This document shows, one piece after another, positions 52,431 through 61,417 of a stretch of 64,000 nt of DNA. Positions within the stretch are counted from its first letter, which is position 1, and each line of letters starts with the position of its first letter. Source of the DNA: CAXXOK01 sp963663285 (GTDB taxonomy: Bacteria; Bacillota; Clostridia; Christensenellales; Aristaeellaceae); assembly GCA_963663285.2 (NCBI GenBank), contig CAXXNI010000002.1, positions 496,001-560,000 on the forward strand, written 5' to 3'. The notes under the pieces were generated by a model that saw only the letters and a list, made by a program, of their open reading frames with translations, was not told the DNA's origin and searched no databases. The position numbers and the translations under genes are program-made.

Positions 52431-53318
52431 TTATATTTTTTTGAGGATAATCATGTGTATTTGCGCCGGGGCAAAAATGCGCACCGGAAAATAGCGAACG
52501 CCAACACCGTTGCTGATAAGAATATTCGCCCGGTTCTCTTCCAGCCAACCGGATACGTACCGGCTGCCGACACTGGGAACCAAACTGGAAATAAGGGGGA
52601 AGCCCATCAAGGTTACCTGTCCGCCCAACGTATGGCCAAACAAAGCCAGATCAAACCAATGGTTCCCGCCGTCCGCATCCGTCGCCTTTAAAGCGGCGGT
52701 AAGCAGATTGGGATTGTTACCAAGGAAGATGACATAATCGTCTTCATGGATTTGTGACGCGATGCTTTCCACATTGGGTTGCCCGTTCACATAATCGTCG
52801 GCGCCAACCAGATATAGGTACGTTTTTCCGAGTTTGACCCTTTCAACGCTGTTGACAAGGGGGGTGACGCCATTATTCGTCATGGCTTTCGCCAGAATTG
52901 TCAAGTTATTCTCCGGTTCGGTGCGGTCATTATCGCCAAGTACGCCGTATACACCGAGCCGGGCATAGATCGTCGGTAAATTGTTAAAGAAATTGATGGC
53001 GGTTGCACTGGTTTGGGCGTAATTACCGCCAAGTAAAACGAGATCGGCGCTCATGCCGTTGATTTGATTTACGATGCTGTTAATACGGCTTTGGGACATA
53101 TACGAACCTTGCAGAAAATCCGATATATATACAATACGCAAGTTTTTCAGGTTCGTGGGAAGATCCGAAATTTTAAGGTTTACTTCGTCCACAGTTACGT
53201 GATAGGCTTGGTAAAAGGGCAAGCAGAGAAGCGCAAGTATTACCAGAAATAGCACGATTCGGGATAACCGGGGTTTGCGGCGCGGTGGTTTGCGATATTT
53301 AAAATCATAGCGTGGCAG
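52431..53318 (-). CDS. Membrane-anchored YkuE-like protein with degenerate phosphoesterase site
   Basis: About 295 residues. A basic N-terminus (YDFKYRKPPRRKPRLSR) leads into one transmembrane helix and a calcineurin-like phosphoesterase fold of the YkuE type. The metal motifs are altered: DxH reads SDFLQG (His lost), GDxxD reads GGNYAQ, GNHD reads GDND and GHTHGGQ reads GHTLGGQ, leaving few of the usual metal ligands. An active enzyme is unlikely. The first usual start is GTG at 53255 but has no ribosome binding site; AGGAGGG lies six bases before a CTG at 53318 in the same frame, and the extra 21 residues give the expected positive N-terminus, so a CTG start is proposed. Related active proteins cleave UDP-sugars or act on phospholipids. 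Confidence 0.75.
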   Translation of the reverse strand: MPRYDFKYRKPPRRKPRLSRIVLFLVILALLCLPFYQAYHVTVDEVNLKISDLPTNLKNLRIVYISDFLQGSYMSQSRINSIVNQINGMSADLVLLGGNYAQTSATAINFFNNLPTIYARLGVYGVLGDNDRTEPENNLTILAKAMTNNGVTPLVNSVERVKLGKTYLYLVGADDYVNGQPNVESIASQIHEDDYVIFLGNNPNLLTAALKATDADGGNHWFDLALFGHTLGGQVTLMGFPLISSLVPSVGSRYVSGWLEENRANILISNGVGVRYFPVRIFAPAQIHMIILKKI

Positions 53319-53391
53319 ACGAATCCCTCCTAATCCGAAGCGGTAAAACTATTGTACACGGATGCAGCAACATGAACAAGGGGTGTATGTA

Positions 53392-54069
53392 ATGCTAACA
53401 CAAAATGAGTTTGTTTCCATTGGAGCAACTACCTTCCTCGCGCCGATCCCGACGGTTTTGGTAGGCTGCGCTCAGGATGATGGTTGGCACAGGGGGGAAG
53501 GGGCGGCTCCAAACTTGATTACGGTTGCATGGGCCGGTATTTGCTGTACCAAACCGCCGATGCTCAGCATCGCCGTCCGGCCGGAGCGGTACAGTCGAGG
53601 GCTGATTGAACGCACGGGTGAATTCACAGTGAATCTTGTGAATCAAGCGCTGTGTAAAGCGATGGACTATTGCGGCGTTACCAGCGGCCGTGATGTGGAT
53701 AAGTTCCAAACCCTTGGGCTCACACCTATAGCCCCTAATGCGTTAAGCGCTGCACCAGCAATTGGGCAGGCGCCTGTCTACCTCAGTTGTAAAGTGCGCA
53801 ATACACTTGCATTAGGGAGTCATGATTTGATCATAGCAGAAATTGTAGATGTATGCGTACAACAGCGTTATATGCAAAATGGCGGGGGTATTAACGAAGA
53901 GGCGCTGGAATTAGTAACATTTGTACATGGAAAGTATCAGGCGGTCAGCAAGCCAATTGGCTTTTTTGGCTATTCAATCGCAAGTGAGGAAGTGTTAAAG
54001 CGCAGATTGCCTCAAATAGAGGCAAATAAAGGAAAGGTACGAAGGGGCAAGCGCTCCGGGAAAAAATAA
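53392..54069 (+). CDS. Flavin reductase family protein
   Basis: 225 residues of the FMN-binding split-barrel flavin reductase type. The conserved part is APIPTVLVGCAQDDG, NLITVAWAGICCTKPPMLSIAVRPERYSRGLI (split by turns), then GEFTVNLV and CGVTSGRDVDKF (GxxSGRDxDKF), the signature of flavoredoxin-like proteins of anaerobes. It carries FMN and may transfer electrons or reduce flavins. The C-terminus is basic (KGKVRRGKRSGKK). The ATG at 53392 has AAGGGG eight bases before it. It is monocistronic and ends at a strong terminator. Confidence 0.87.
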   Translation: MLTQNEFVSIGATTFLAPIPTVLVGCAQDDGWHRGEGAAPNLITVAWAGICCTKPPMLSIAVRPERYSRGLIERTGEFTVNLVNQALCKAMDYCGVTSGRDVDKFQTLGLTPIAPNALSAAPAIGQAPVYLSCKVRNTLALGSHDLIIAEIVDVCVQQRYMQNGGGINEEALELVTFVHGKYQAVSKPIGFFGYSIASEEVLKRRLPQIEANKGKVRRGKRSGKK

Positions 54070-54072
54070 AGA

Positions 54073-54117
54073 AAAGCGATACGGGCCGGAGTTCTAACTC
54101 CGGCCCGTCTGCGCTTT
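54073..54117. terminator. Bidirectional terminator
   Basis: ACGGGCCGGAGTT pairs perfectly with AACTCCGGCCCGT around two bases, extended by AAAGCG/CGCTTT. Between the converging flavin reductase and YjgR-like genes. Confidence 0.9.
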
Positions 54118-54131
54118 AATAATGATTCGGG

Positions 54132-56021
54132 TTATTTCCACTTGGTTAAGCTGCCCATTAAGCCGCGGGTGAGTTGGTTGACGACGGTACGGGTCGCTGT
54201 GCTGATAGCTGTGTTGGTTACACGGCCAATCACGCTGTCGTTTTTCCGGGCGCGCTGGGCACGCTCGTCCCGCAAAGCATCCATCTTCTCACGGCGTGCT
54301 TTTGCATCGGCTTCTTTTGCAGCCTTGGCGGCGGCTTTTTCCTGCTTAAGCTGTTCTGTTTCCGCATCTTTACGTGCTTTTTCAGCTGCTTTGGTTTCTT
54401 CCTCACTCATGACGGGCACATATTGTCCGGTAGCGGGATCCAGCATCATGTTCATTTGTTTTTGTACGTACTGGCCGGTAACAGGGTCAAGCACCAACAC
54501 GTTTTGCAGCACAGTTTGGGGCTGTGCTGCAGGCGCAGGCGCGGCGGCCGCTTCTGCCGGCAGCGGGGATAATGTATCCAATGTTTTAGATACATAGCTG
54601 TTGGATGCCGGGTCAAACACCATAAAGGTTGTTGCGGGCGGAGCAGCAAGGACAGGAGAAATTTGAGGCTGCGGCGCACTTGCTATTTGCGGTGCGGCAG
54701 GCTGCATAGGCACTACAGGTGCGCTCTGGCGCCCCAGGTTCAGCGCAGCGGCCAGATACTCGTAGGCGCTGTCGCGGTCTACCACCTTTTCATAAACGCC
54801 GCTAAAAGCGCTGGTTTCAATGAATGTCTTGCGCAGTGATTCATCAATAGCACCGATGTAGCTTTGCGGAGGCAAAATCGTCGCGCGGCTTACCACGGAT
54901 GGCGCGCCATGATCATCAAGGAAGGAGATCAGCGCTTCGCCGGTCTTCAGCTGTGTAATGGCTTCTTCCGTATCAAAGGCGGGATTGGCACGGAAGGTTT
55001 GCGCCGCAACTTTGACAGCTTTCTGATCCAGTGGCGTATAGGCGCGAAGCGCATGTTGCACGCGGTTCCCCAACTGGCCAAGAATAGTCATGGGTACATC
55101 GGTCGGATTTTGTGTAATAAAGTATACGCCAACGCCCTTGCTGCGAATCAGGCGGACGACCTGCTCAATTTTATCCATCAGCTGCTTTTCGCAGTCGTCA
55201 AACAACAGGTGCGCCTCATCAAAGAAGAACACGATGCGGGGCTTATCGGAATCGCCCTGTTCGGGGAGCGTCTCATACAGTTCGCTGAGCATCCATAAAA
55301 GGAAAGTGGAATACATCAGGGGATTTAAAAATAACTTGTCGCAGGAGAGTACGTTAATCACGCCGCGCCCTTCCTCATCCTGCTGCATCCAATCGGTAAT
55401 GTCCAACGCAGGCTCACCAAAGAAGTGATCGCCGCCCTGATCTTCCAGTACAGCCAGAGCGCGCTGAATCGCGCCGATGGATGCTTTGCTTACGTTGCCA
55501 TAATTTAAGGTGTAGCGGCCTGCGTTTTCACCGACATACGCAAGCATTGCTTTAATGTCCTTAATATCCAGCAGCAGCATACCCTCATCGTCCGCAACCC
55601 GGAATAAAATGTTCAGCACGCCAGCCTGCGTTTCATTCAGGTTGAGCATACGGGCCAGCAACAACGGACCCATTTCGCTTACCGTAGTCCGCACCGGATG
55701 CCCCTGCTCGCCGTAAACATCCCAAAATTCGGTAGGGAACGTTTCAAACTTAAAGTGGTCAACGCCCGTAGCCATCAGGCGTGAAGCGATTTTATCGGAA
55801 TTCGTACCCATTTTAACCATTCCGCTTAGATCGCCCTTAATATCGCTTAGAAACACGGGTACGCCCATAGCGGAAAAACCTTCTGCCATGACTTTTAATG
55901 TAACGGTTTTCCCGGTTCCGGTAGCGCCTGCGATGAGGCCATGGCGGTTTGCCATACCCGGCAGCAGAAACAACGGTTGCTGTTCTCCTGTACCAACCCA
56001 GATTTTGCCGTCTGTTAACAT
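54132..56021 (-). CDS. YjgR/DUF853-type HerA-like ATPase
   Basis: 629 residues. An N-terminal P-loop NTPase related to HerA/VirB4: Walker A GATGTGKT (~31-38), FLSDIKGDLSGM, a Walker B region RIVFFFDEAHLLFDD (~270), RLIRSKGVGVYFITQNPTDVP and GNRVQHALRAYTP with the arginine finger region. DUF853/YjgR proteins are of unknown function. Residues ~430-530 form a Pro/Ala-rich linker with three short repeats of the form (F/L)DP(A/V)(S/T)xxYV, followed by a charged Ala/Lys/Glu coiled coil and a hydrophobic-basic end. GGAGG precedes the ATG at 56021. Monocistronic. Confidence 0.87.
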   Translation of the reverse strand: MLTDGKIWVGTGEQQPLFLLPGMANRHGLIAGATGTGKTVTLKVMAEGFSAMGVPVFLSDIKGDLSGMVKMGTNSDKIASRLMATGVDHFKFETFPTEFWDVYGEQGHPVRTTVSEMGPLLLARMLNLNETQAGVLNILFRVADDEGMLLLDIKDIKAMLAYVGENAGRYTLNYGNVSKASIGAIQRALAVLEDQGGDHFFGEPALDITDWMQQDEEGRGVINVLSCDKLFLNPLMYSTFLLWMLSELYETLPEQGDSDKPRIVFFFDEAHLLFDDCEKQLMDKIEQVVRLIRSKGVGVYFITQNPTDVPMTILGQLGNRVQHALRAYTPLDQKAVKVAAQTFRANPAFDTEEAITQLKTGEALISFLDDHGAPSVVSRATILPPQSYIGAIDESLRKTFIETSAFSGVYEKVVDRDSAYEYLAAALNLGRQSAPVVPMQPAAPQIASAPQPQISPVLAAPPATTFMVFDPASNSYVSKTLDTLSPLPAEAAAAPAPAAQPQTVLQNVLVLDPVTGQYVQKQMNMMLDPATGQYVPVMSEEETKAAEKARKDAETEQLKQEKAAAKAAKEADAKARREKMDALRDERAQRARKNDSVIGRVTNTAISTATRTVVNQLTRGLMGSLTKWK

Positions 56022-56150
56022 ATAGATAACCTCCAATTTGTGGTAATGTTATCATACAATGTTTACAAGTAAATCGTCAATAAAAACCATGTATTTACCC
56101 GTGGAGAAATTATATTTTAAAGCGATTTGCAGCAGTAATCCGGCGGCGGG

Positions 56151-56179
56151 TTGCGGCAAAAGGCTGCTTATGCTATGAT
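56151..56179 (+). promoter_or_regulatory. Promoter of the gpsA-led gene group
   Basis: TTGCGG and TATGAT are exactly 17 bp apart, about 20 bases before the gpsA start codon. Confidence 0.55.
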
Positions 56180-56199
56180 AGCGCACGGGAGGAATGGAC

Positions 56200-57147
56200 A
56201 TGCGTGTAGTGGTGATTGGCTGCGGCCGCTGGGGATCTTTTTTAGCATGGTATTTGGATCGGCTCGGTCATGATGTGCAACTGTATGGGCGGGAAAACTC
56301 GCAGCATATGCGTATGTTTATGGAAACCCGGAAGAATGATCTGCTTACCATGCCGGACACGGTGAGGCTGACAACGGTGCTTGCTGGAGATGCGGACGTC
56401 GTTCTGATTTCGATTGGCTCGCAAAACTTGCGTGCAATGCTCCGCTCGCAGGCGGCGTATATAGCGGGCAAACCGCTGGTTTTATGTATGAAGGGGCTGG
56501 AAGTAGGAACAGGCAAGCGCTTGAGCCGGATTGTAGCCGAAGAATTGGGGGAAAGCCAGCCGGTTGCGGTATGGCTTGGGCCTGGACACGTACAGGAGTT
56601 TACAAGAGGCGTACCCAACTGCATGGTGATCGACAGCGAGGATGAAGCACTTAAATCTGAGCTGGTGGACGCGTTTTCCGGAGAGCTGATCCGCTTTTAT
56701 TACGGCCGGGATATGATCGGTAACGAAATCGGCGCTGCCGCAAAGAACGTTGTAGGGATTGCCGCGGGGATTCTGGACGGGATGGGCCTTGGTACCTTAA
56801 AAGGCGCGTTAATGAGCCGCGGCACGCGCGAAGTTGCCAGATTGATTGCCGCTTTAGGAGGCAATGAGTTAAGCGCATATGGACTTTGCCACTTGGGGGA
56901 TTACGAAGCGACTGTTTTTTCCCCATACAGCCATAACAGGCGCTATGGTGAATGTGTAGCAACCGGACAGCCCTATACAGAACTGGCGGAGGGATATTAC
57001 ACCGTAAAAGCGCTGATGGATTTGGAGCGGGAAACCGGCGTAGAACTGCCGATCAGCCGGGCTGTGTACGATGTACTCTACCATGGCGCGGATGTGCGCG
57101 AGAGTATCGACGGATTGTTCCGGCGAAGCTTGAAGATGGAGTTTTAG
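56200..57147 (+). CDS. gpsA: NAD(P)-dependent glycerol-3-phosphate dehydrogenase
   Basis: 315 residues, near the GpsA norm of about 330. It reduces dihydroxyacetone phosphate to sn-glycerol 3-phosphate for phospholipid synthesis. The Rossmann motif GCGRWGSF is at residues 7-14, then LCMKGLE, WLGPGHVQEF and the catalytic lysine in AAAKNVVGIAAGI. The later motifs are unusual: MSRGTREVARL and CHLGDYEATVFSPYSHNRRYG, where most enzymes have LxxLGDL..T...SRNRRFG. The first ATG (56194) abuts GGAGGA, so the ATG two codons later was chosen. Followed by yqhQ after 82 bases. Confidence 0.9.
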   Translation: MRVVVIGCGRWGSFLAWYLDRLGHDVQLYGRENSQHMRMFMETRKNDLLTMPDTVRLTTVLAGDADVVLISIGSQNLRAMLRSQAAYIAGKPLVLCMKGLEVGTGKRLSRIVAEELGESQPVAVWLGPGHVQEFTRGVPNCMVIDSEDEALKSELVDAFSGELIRFYYGRDMIGNEIGAAAKNVVGIAAGILDGMGLGTLKGALMSRGTREVARLIAALGGNELSAYGLCHLGDYEATVFSPYSHNRRYGECVATGQPYTELAEGYYTVKALMDLERETGVELPISRAVYDVLYHGADVRESIDGLFRRSLKMEF

Positions 57148-57229
57148 GGCTTCTGCGGCAGGCAGGAGAACCCTTTGCAATGTCGAAACCAGTTCTTACC
57201 TATATTATGGGTGGAAAGGAACAGAACCC

Positions 57230-58387
57230 ATGAACAAGAAACAAACGTGTAAACGAGTGGATATTGGCGGTCAAGCGGTTATGGAAGGCGTAATGATGAA
57301 AGCGCCAAAGGCAATTGCCGTTGCCGTACGCAGACCTAACCATACCATCGTGGTTCAATATAAAGCATTTCACAGCTTGGCTGAAAAGCATCCTTGGATG
57401 GGGTGGCCGTTTATTCGCGGAGCTGTGAGCTTGTTTACCATGCTTTCGATGGGCATGAATACCCTGCAGCAAAGCACAGATATGCTGGGGATTCTGGACG
57501 ATGAACCATCAAAGTTTGAGCGCTGGCTTAGTAAAAAGCTGGGTAAAGGAATTGATAAAATCGTCATGGCAACCGCTATTGTGCTGGCGGTAGCCTTGTC
57601 TGTGGGACTGTTTTTTGTGCTGCCGGAGCTATTTGCAAAACTGCTAAAAGGGATTTGGCCTGATGGCAGTATGAGCTGGTTGATTAACCTGCTTAGTGGT
57701 GTGCTGCGTATCGGCATTTTAATTGGATACATTCTCTTTTGCGCGTTAGTGCCGGATGTGCGAAGAACGTTTGAATATCACGGCGCGGAGCATCAAACGG
57801 TGTATTGCCATGAGCACGATCTGCCGCTGACCCCGCAGAACGCAAGCCAATTTACAACACTGCATCCCCGTTGTGGGACCAGCTTTTTACTGCTGGTGTT
57901 TGTGATTTCAATCATTTTATTTACACTGGTTGGGTATCAGGGAAATGTGTTCATCTGGCGGCTGCTTAGCCGTTTAGCGCTCCTGCCTGTGGTAGCTGGA
58001 GTTAGCTACGAGGCGCTAAAGGGGCTGGCTCATAGCGAAAGCCGTATTGCCCGGGCGCTGCGTTGGCCGGGGCTGCAACTGCAGCGGCTTACAACACGTA
58101 AGCCCAGTATGGAACAGACGGAGTGTGCGATTGTTGCGATGAATGTGGCCCTGCATGGTATGCCCGCACATGCCAAGCGTACACCGGAAGGCTGGGCGAT
58201 ACTGCATAGCTATGCGGAAAGCGATCCGGCTTATCAACCGGAAAAACCGGCTGATGCTTCGGAAGAGGAAGAGCAAAAAACAGACCGTGAAACCGCATCG
58301 GCAATGGAAGGTGAAACGCAGAGCGAGGCAGAGCAGGGGTTTGCCCCGCAAGAAACTTCCCAACCGTTTACAGCGGCGTGTGAATGA
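57230..58387 (+). CDS. yqhQ: YqhQ (DUF1385) membrane protein
   Basis: 385 residues. The DUF1385 core begins DIGGQAVMEGVMMKAPKAIAVAVR and contains RGAVSLFTMLSMGMNTLQQS, four transmembrane helices at ~115-195 and ~220-255, and the hallmark EYHGAEHQTVYCHE with NASQFTTLHPRCGTSFLL. Function is not known; the family is often encoded beside prmC-prfA in Firmicutes, as here. The final ~80 residues are acidic and disordered (ASEEEEQKTDRE), longer than in most members. AAAGGA precedes the ATG. Its stop is directly followed by the prmC start. Confidence 0.9.
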   Translation: MNKKQTCKRVDIGGQAVMEGVMMKAPKAIAVAVRRPNHTIVVQYKAFHSLAEKHPWMGWPFIRGAVSLFTMLSMGMNTLQQSTDMLGILDDEPSKFERWLSKKLGKGIDKIVMATAIVLAVALSVGLFFVLPELFAKLLKGIWPDGSMSWLINLLSGVLRIGILIGYILFCALVPDVRRTFEYHGAEHQTVYCHEHDLPLTPQNASQFTTLHPRCGTSFLLLVFVISIILFTLVGYQGNVFIWRLLSRLALLPVVAGVSYEALKGLAHSESRIARALRWPGLQLQRLTTRKPSMEQTECAIVAMNVALHGMPAHAKRTPEGWAILHSYAESDPAYQPEKPADASEEEEQKTDRETASAMEGETQSEAEQGFAPQETSQPFTAACE

Positions 58388-59236
58388 ATGTTGACGATTA
58401 AACAAGCAATACAACTGGGGGAAACACAACTGCGGCATGTACCTGATCCTTTGCCGGATACGATGGCGCTGCTGGAACATGTTACCCACAAACCGCCGCT
58501 GATGCTTCGGCTGGATGCTATACAAACATTGACAGAGCAACAGGAGGAACAGTTCCGTTCCCTCCTGCTTTTGCGCACCCAGCGGATGCCCCTGCAATAT
58601 CTGCTGGGGGAGCGGTGCTTTTTCGGCTACCTGATTCATGTAGACGAAAGGGTGTTGATTCCGCGGCAGGAAACGGAAATGCTCTGCGAATTGGCTTTGC
58701 GGGCATTGCCGGATTATACCGCTCCGCGTGTGCTGGATGTATGCACAGGCAGCGGTGCGATTGCGATTACCATTCAAAAAGAGTATAGCGCCGCAGAAGT
58801 TACCGCAGTGGATGTGAGCGCTGATGCGCTTGCGGTTGCCTGTGAAAACGCGGCAAGCAACAATGCGGCGATCCGGTTTTTGCAGGGCGATCTACTCAAC
58901 CCTGTGCAGGGAGAAAAATTCGATATCATCCTCTCCAATCCACCTTATGTGCAAAGCACGGTGTGCGACCACCTACAGCCCGAAGTGATGCTGGAACCGC
59001 GTCTGGCGCTGGATGGCGGCACAGACGGATTGGATTTTTATCGAAGGCTTGCGAATGAATCCCCCTCCTATTTAAATGAGCAGGGCATGCTGATGATGGA
59101 AATCGGCGAAGAACAGGCAAATGCGGTAATGTGCTTGCTGCGGGATACGGGATGTTTTGCAAATATCTGCGCTCACAAGGATTTATATGAAAAAGAACGT
59201 TTTGTAACGGCCCGTTTCGAGGCTTTTCCGACATAG
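58388..59236 (+). CDS. prmC: Peptide chain release factor glutamine methyltransferase
   Basis: 282 residues, the usual PrmC length. It methylates the glutamine of the GGQ motif in release factors with S-adenosylmethionine. An N-terminal helical domain is followed by the methyltransferase domain with LIPRQETEMLCE, the SAM loop VLDVCTGSGAIAI, AVDVSADALAVA and the catalytic LSNPPYV, then LALDGGTDGLDFY. The ATG directly follows the yqhQ stop. Its substrate RF1 is encoded by the next gene. Confidence 0.95.
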   Translation: MLTIKQAIQLGETQLRHVPDPLPDTMALLEHVTHKPPLMLRLDAIQTLTEQQEEQFRSLLLLRTQRMPLQYLLGERCFFGYLIHVDERVLIPRQETEMLCELALRALPDYTAPRVLDVCTGSGAIAITIQKEYSAAEVTAVDVSADALAVACENAASNNAAIRFLQGDLLNPVQGEKFDIILSNPPYVQSTVCDHLQPEVMLEPRLALDGGTDGLDFYRRLANESPSYLNEQGMLMMEIGEEQANAVMCLLRDTGCFANICAHKDLYEKERFVTARFEAFPT

Positions 59237-59289
59237 CTTTTCTTGATGCCAAAAGGGTATAATGTTAATTGGACGAAGGAGAAGTTATT

Positions 59290-60357
59290 ATGTTTGAAAA
59301 GTTTGATTGGATGATCGGCCGTTATCAGGAGCTGACGGAGGCGATGATTCAGCCGGAAATTATTGCCGATACGGATAATTACCAAAAGCTGCTCAAAGAG
59401 CATGCATCGCTGGAACCAGCGGTACAAGCGTATCATACCTATCAGGATACGCTAAAACAGATTGAAGAAGCTAAATTGCTGTTACAACAGCCCGATATGG
59501 CTGATATGGCGCGTGAGGAACTGGAAGAGCTGACAGAAAGCCGCCAGCAGCAGGAGCAGGAGTTAAAGCTGCTTTTACTGCCAAAAGACCCGGATGACGA
59601 CCGTAATGTGGTAATGGAGATTCGCCAGGGGGCGGGCGGTGACGAGGCTGCGCTTTTTGGCGCGCTTTTGCTTAGAATGTATACACGGTATGCTGAGCGT
59701 AACCGTTTTAAGCTGGAACCGGTCAGTTATAACATGACGGAACTGGGCGGGGTAAAGGAAGCGGTTTTTAACATTCGCGGCGCAGGGGTTTTCAGCAGAT
59801 TGAAATATGAAAGCGGCGTACACCGCGTGCAGCGGGTACCCAGCACCGAAGCGTCCGGGCGAATCCATACCAGCACATGCACGGTTGCGGTGCTGCCGGA
59901 AGCAGAAGATGTGGAAATACACATCGATCCGAATGATCTTCGCATCGATGTATACCGCTCCACCGGACACGGCGGGCAGTGCATTAATACGACTGATAGC
60001 GCGGTACGCATAACCCATTTGCCAACTGGTTTGGTGGTTACCTGTCAGGATGAAAAAAGCCAGATTAAAAATCGTGCCAAGGCAATGCTGGTGCTGAAGA
60101 GCCGCCTGTATCAGAAAATGCGGGAAGAGAAGGATGCGGCATACGCGGCGAACCGCCGCGGGCAAATTGGTACGGGCGACCGGAGCGAACGCATTCGTAC
60201 CTATAATTTTCCGCAAGGCCGTGTAACGGATCACCGCATCGGGCTTACACTCTACCGGATCGATGAGATCATGGATGGAGATTTAGACGAACTGCTGGAG
60301 GCGTTAACACTGGCAGAACAAGCGGAAAAACTGAAAACATTGGGAGAGCAGGCGTAA
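59290..60357 (+). CDS. prfA: Peptide chain release factor 1
   Basis: 355 residues. RF1 ends translation at UAA and UAG. The catalytic GGQ lies in YRSTGHGGQCINTTDSAVR (here followed by Cys rather than the more usual His/Val), with the anticodon-like region around VQRVPSTEASGRIHTST (RF1 numbering PxT reading site close by) and the MEIRQGAGGDEAALF segment. GAAGGAG before the ATG at 59290 sets the start; the in-frame upstream ATG at 59269 is not used. Part of the prmC-prfA-tsaC run. Confidence 0.97.
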   Translation: MFEKFDWMIGRYQELTEAMIQPEIIADTDNYQKLLKEHASLEPAVQAYHTYQDTLKQIEEAKLLLQQPDMADMAREELEELTESRQQQEQELKLLLLPKDPDDDRNVVMEIRQGAGGDEAALFGALLLRMYTRYAERNRFKLEPVSYNMTELGGVKEAVFNIRGAGVFSRLKYESGVHRVQRVPSTEASGRIHTSTCTVAVLPEAEDVEIHIDPNDLRIDVYRSTGHGGQCINTTDSAVRITHLPTGLVVTCQDEKSQIKNRAKAMLVLKSRLYQKMREEKDAAYAANRRGQIGTGDRSERIRTYNFPQGRVTDHRIGLTLYRIDEIMDGDLDELLEALTLAEQAEKLKTLGEQA

Positions 60358-60358
60358 T

Positions 60359-61393
60359 ATGCAAACGAAATTGCTCGCACCTACAGAAGATGCGATTGCG
60401 GAAGCGGCGCAACTGCTGCAAAGCGGAGAATTGGTTGCATTCCCGACGGAAACGGTGTACGGGCTTGGCGCAAACGCGCTGGATGAGCAGGCGGTAGGTA
60501 AGATCTACCTGGCGAAGGGCCGCCCGAGTGACAACCCCTTAATTGTGCATGTGGCAAGTCCTGAAGCAGCTGAACCGCTATGCAAAATTGATGATAGGGC
60601 TAGACGTTTAATGGATGCCTTTTGGCCCGGCCCGTTGACGCTATTGCTACCGAAAAAGCCAGTGATACCGGATATAACCAACGCGGGGCTGTCCAGTGTG
60701 GCGATTCGGCTCCCCAGCCATCCGGTGGCAAAACGTTTGTTAGCGGCGTGCCGCGTGCCTGTCGCGGCGCCCAGCGCTAACCTGAGCGGCCGCCCCAGCC
60801 CGACAACCGCACAGCATGTGCTGGAGGACATGGATGGACGGATACCACTTATCCTCGATGGCGGCGCTTGTGATGTAGGGTTGGAGAGCACAGTACTGGA
60901 TATTACCGGTGAAGTGCCTGTAATTGTCCGGCCGGGTGGGGTTACCCGTGAAATGCTGCTTGCGGTACTGCCTCAAGTGGAGGTTGCAGGCAGCGTAATG
61001 CGACCTTTGGAGAAAGGCGAGAAAGCGGTTAGCCCCGGCATGATGTACAAGCATTATGCGCCGAAAGGTCAATTGACGTTATTAAAGGGCAAGCCGGAAA
61101 ATGTACGCAGCGCCTGCCTGCGCTTATACCAAGAAGCGCAGGATTGTGGTAAAAAAGCTTGCATTCTAACGCCACAAGAGCATATGAACTGGTACCCGGA
61201 TTGCTATACCCAGACTATTGGCACCTTGCAAAAACCAGAGTCGCTGGCACACGAGCTATTTGCGGTACTTCGGCAAATGGATGAGGAGAAAGTGCAAGTG
61301 ATCCTTTGCGAGGCAGTTACTACGGAGGGAATTGGGCTGGCGATTATGAACCGCATGTATCGCGCGGCGGCTTTCCATGTAGAGGAAGTGTAG
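60359..61393 (+). CDS. ywlC: Threonylcarbamoyl-AMP synthase (Sua5/YwlC type)
   Basis: 344 residues, the long two-domain form. The YrdC domain (~1-205) has GELVAFPTETVYGLGANA, KIYLAKGRPSDNPLIVH, DAFWPGPLTLLL, VAAPSANLSGRPSPT and the anchor LESTVLDI; the C-terminal Sua5 domain (~215-344) begins SPGMMYKHYAPKG. It joins threonine, bicarbonate and ATP to threonylcarbamoyl-AMP, the first step to t6A in tRNA. It starts one base after the prfA stop, so it is co-translated. Start ATG without a strong site of its own. Confidence 0.95.
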   Translation: MQTKLLAPTEDAIAEAAQLLQSGELVAFPTETVYGLGANALDEQAVGKIYLAKGRPSDNPLIVHVASPEAAEPLCKIDDRARRLMDAFWPGPLTLLLPKKPVIPDITNAGLSSVAIRLPSHPVAKRLLAACRVPVAAPSANLSGRPSPTTAQHVLEDMDGRIPLILDGGACDVGLESTVLDITGEVPVIVRPGGVTREMLLAVLPQVEVAGSVMRPLEKGEKAVSPGMMYKHYAPKGQLTLLKGKPENVRSACLRLYQEAQDCGKKACILTPQEHMNWYPDCYTQTIGTLQKPESLAHELFAVLRQMDEEKVQVILCEAVTTEGIGLAIMNRMYRAAAFHVEEV

Positions 61394-61417
61394 CAGCGCT
61401 ACCGAAAGGAGACGACC

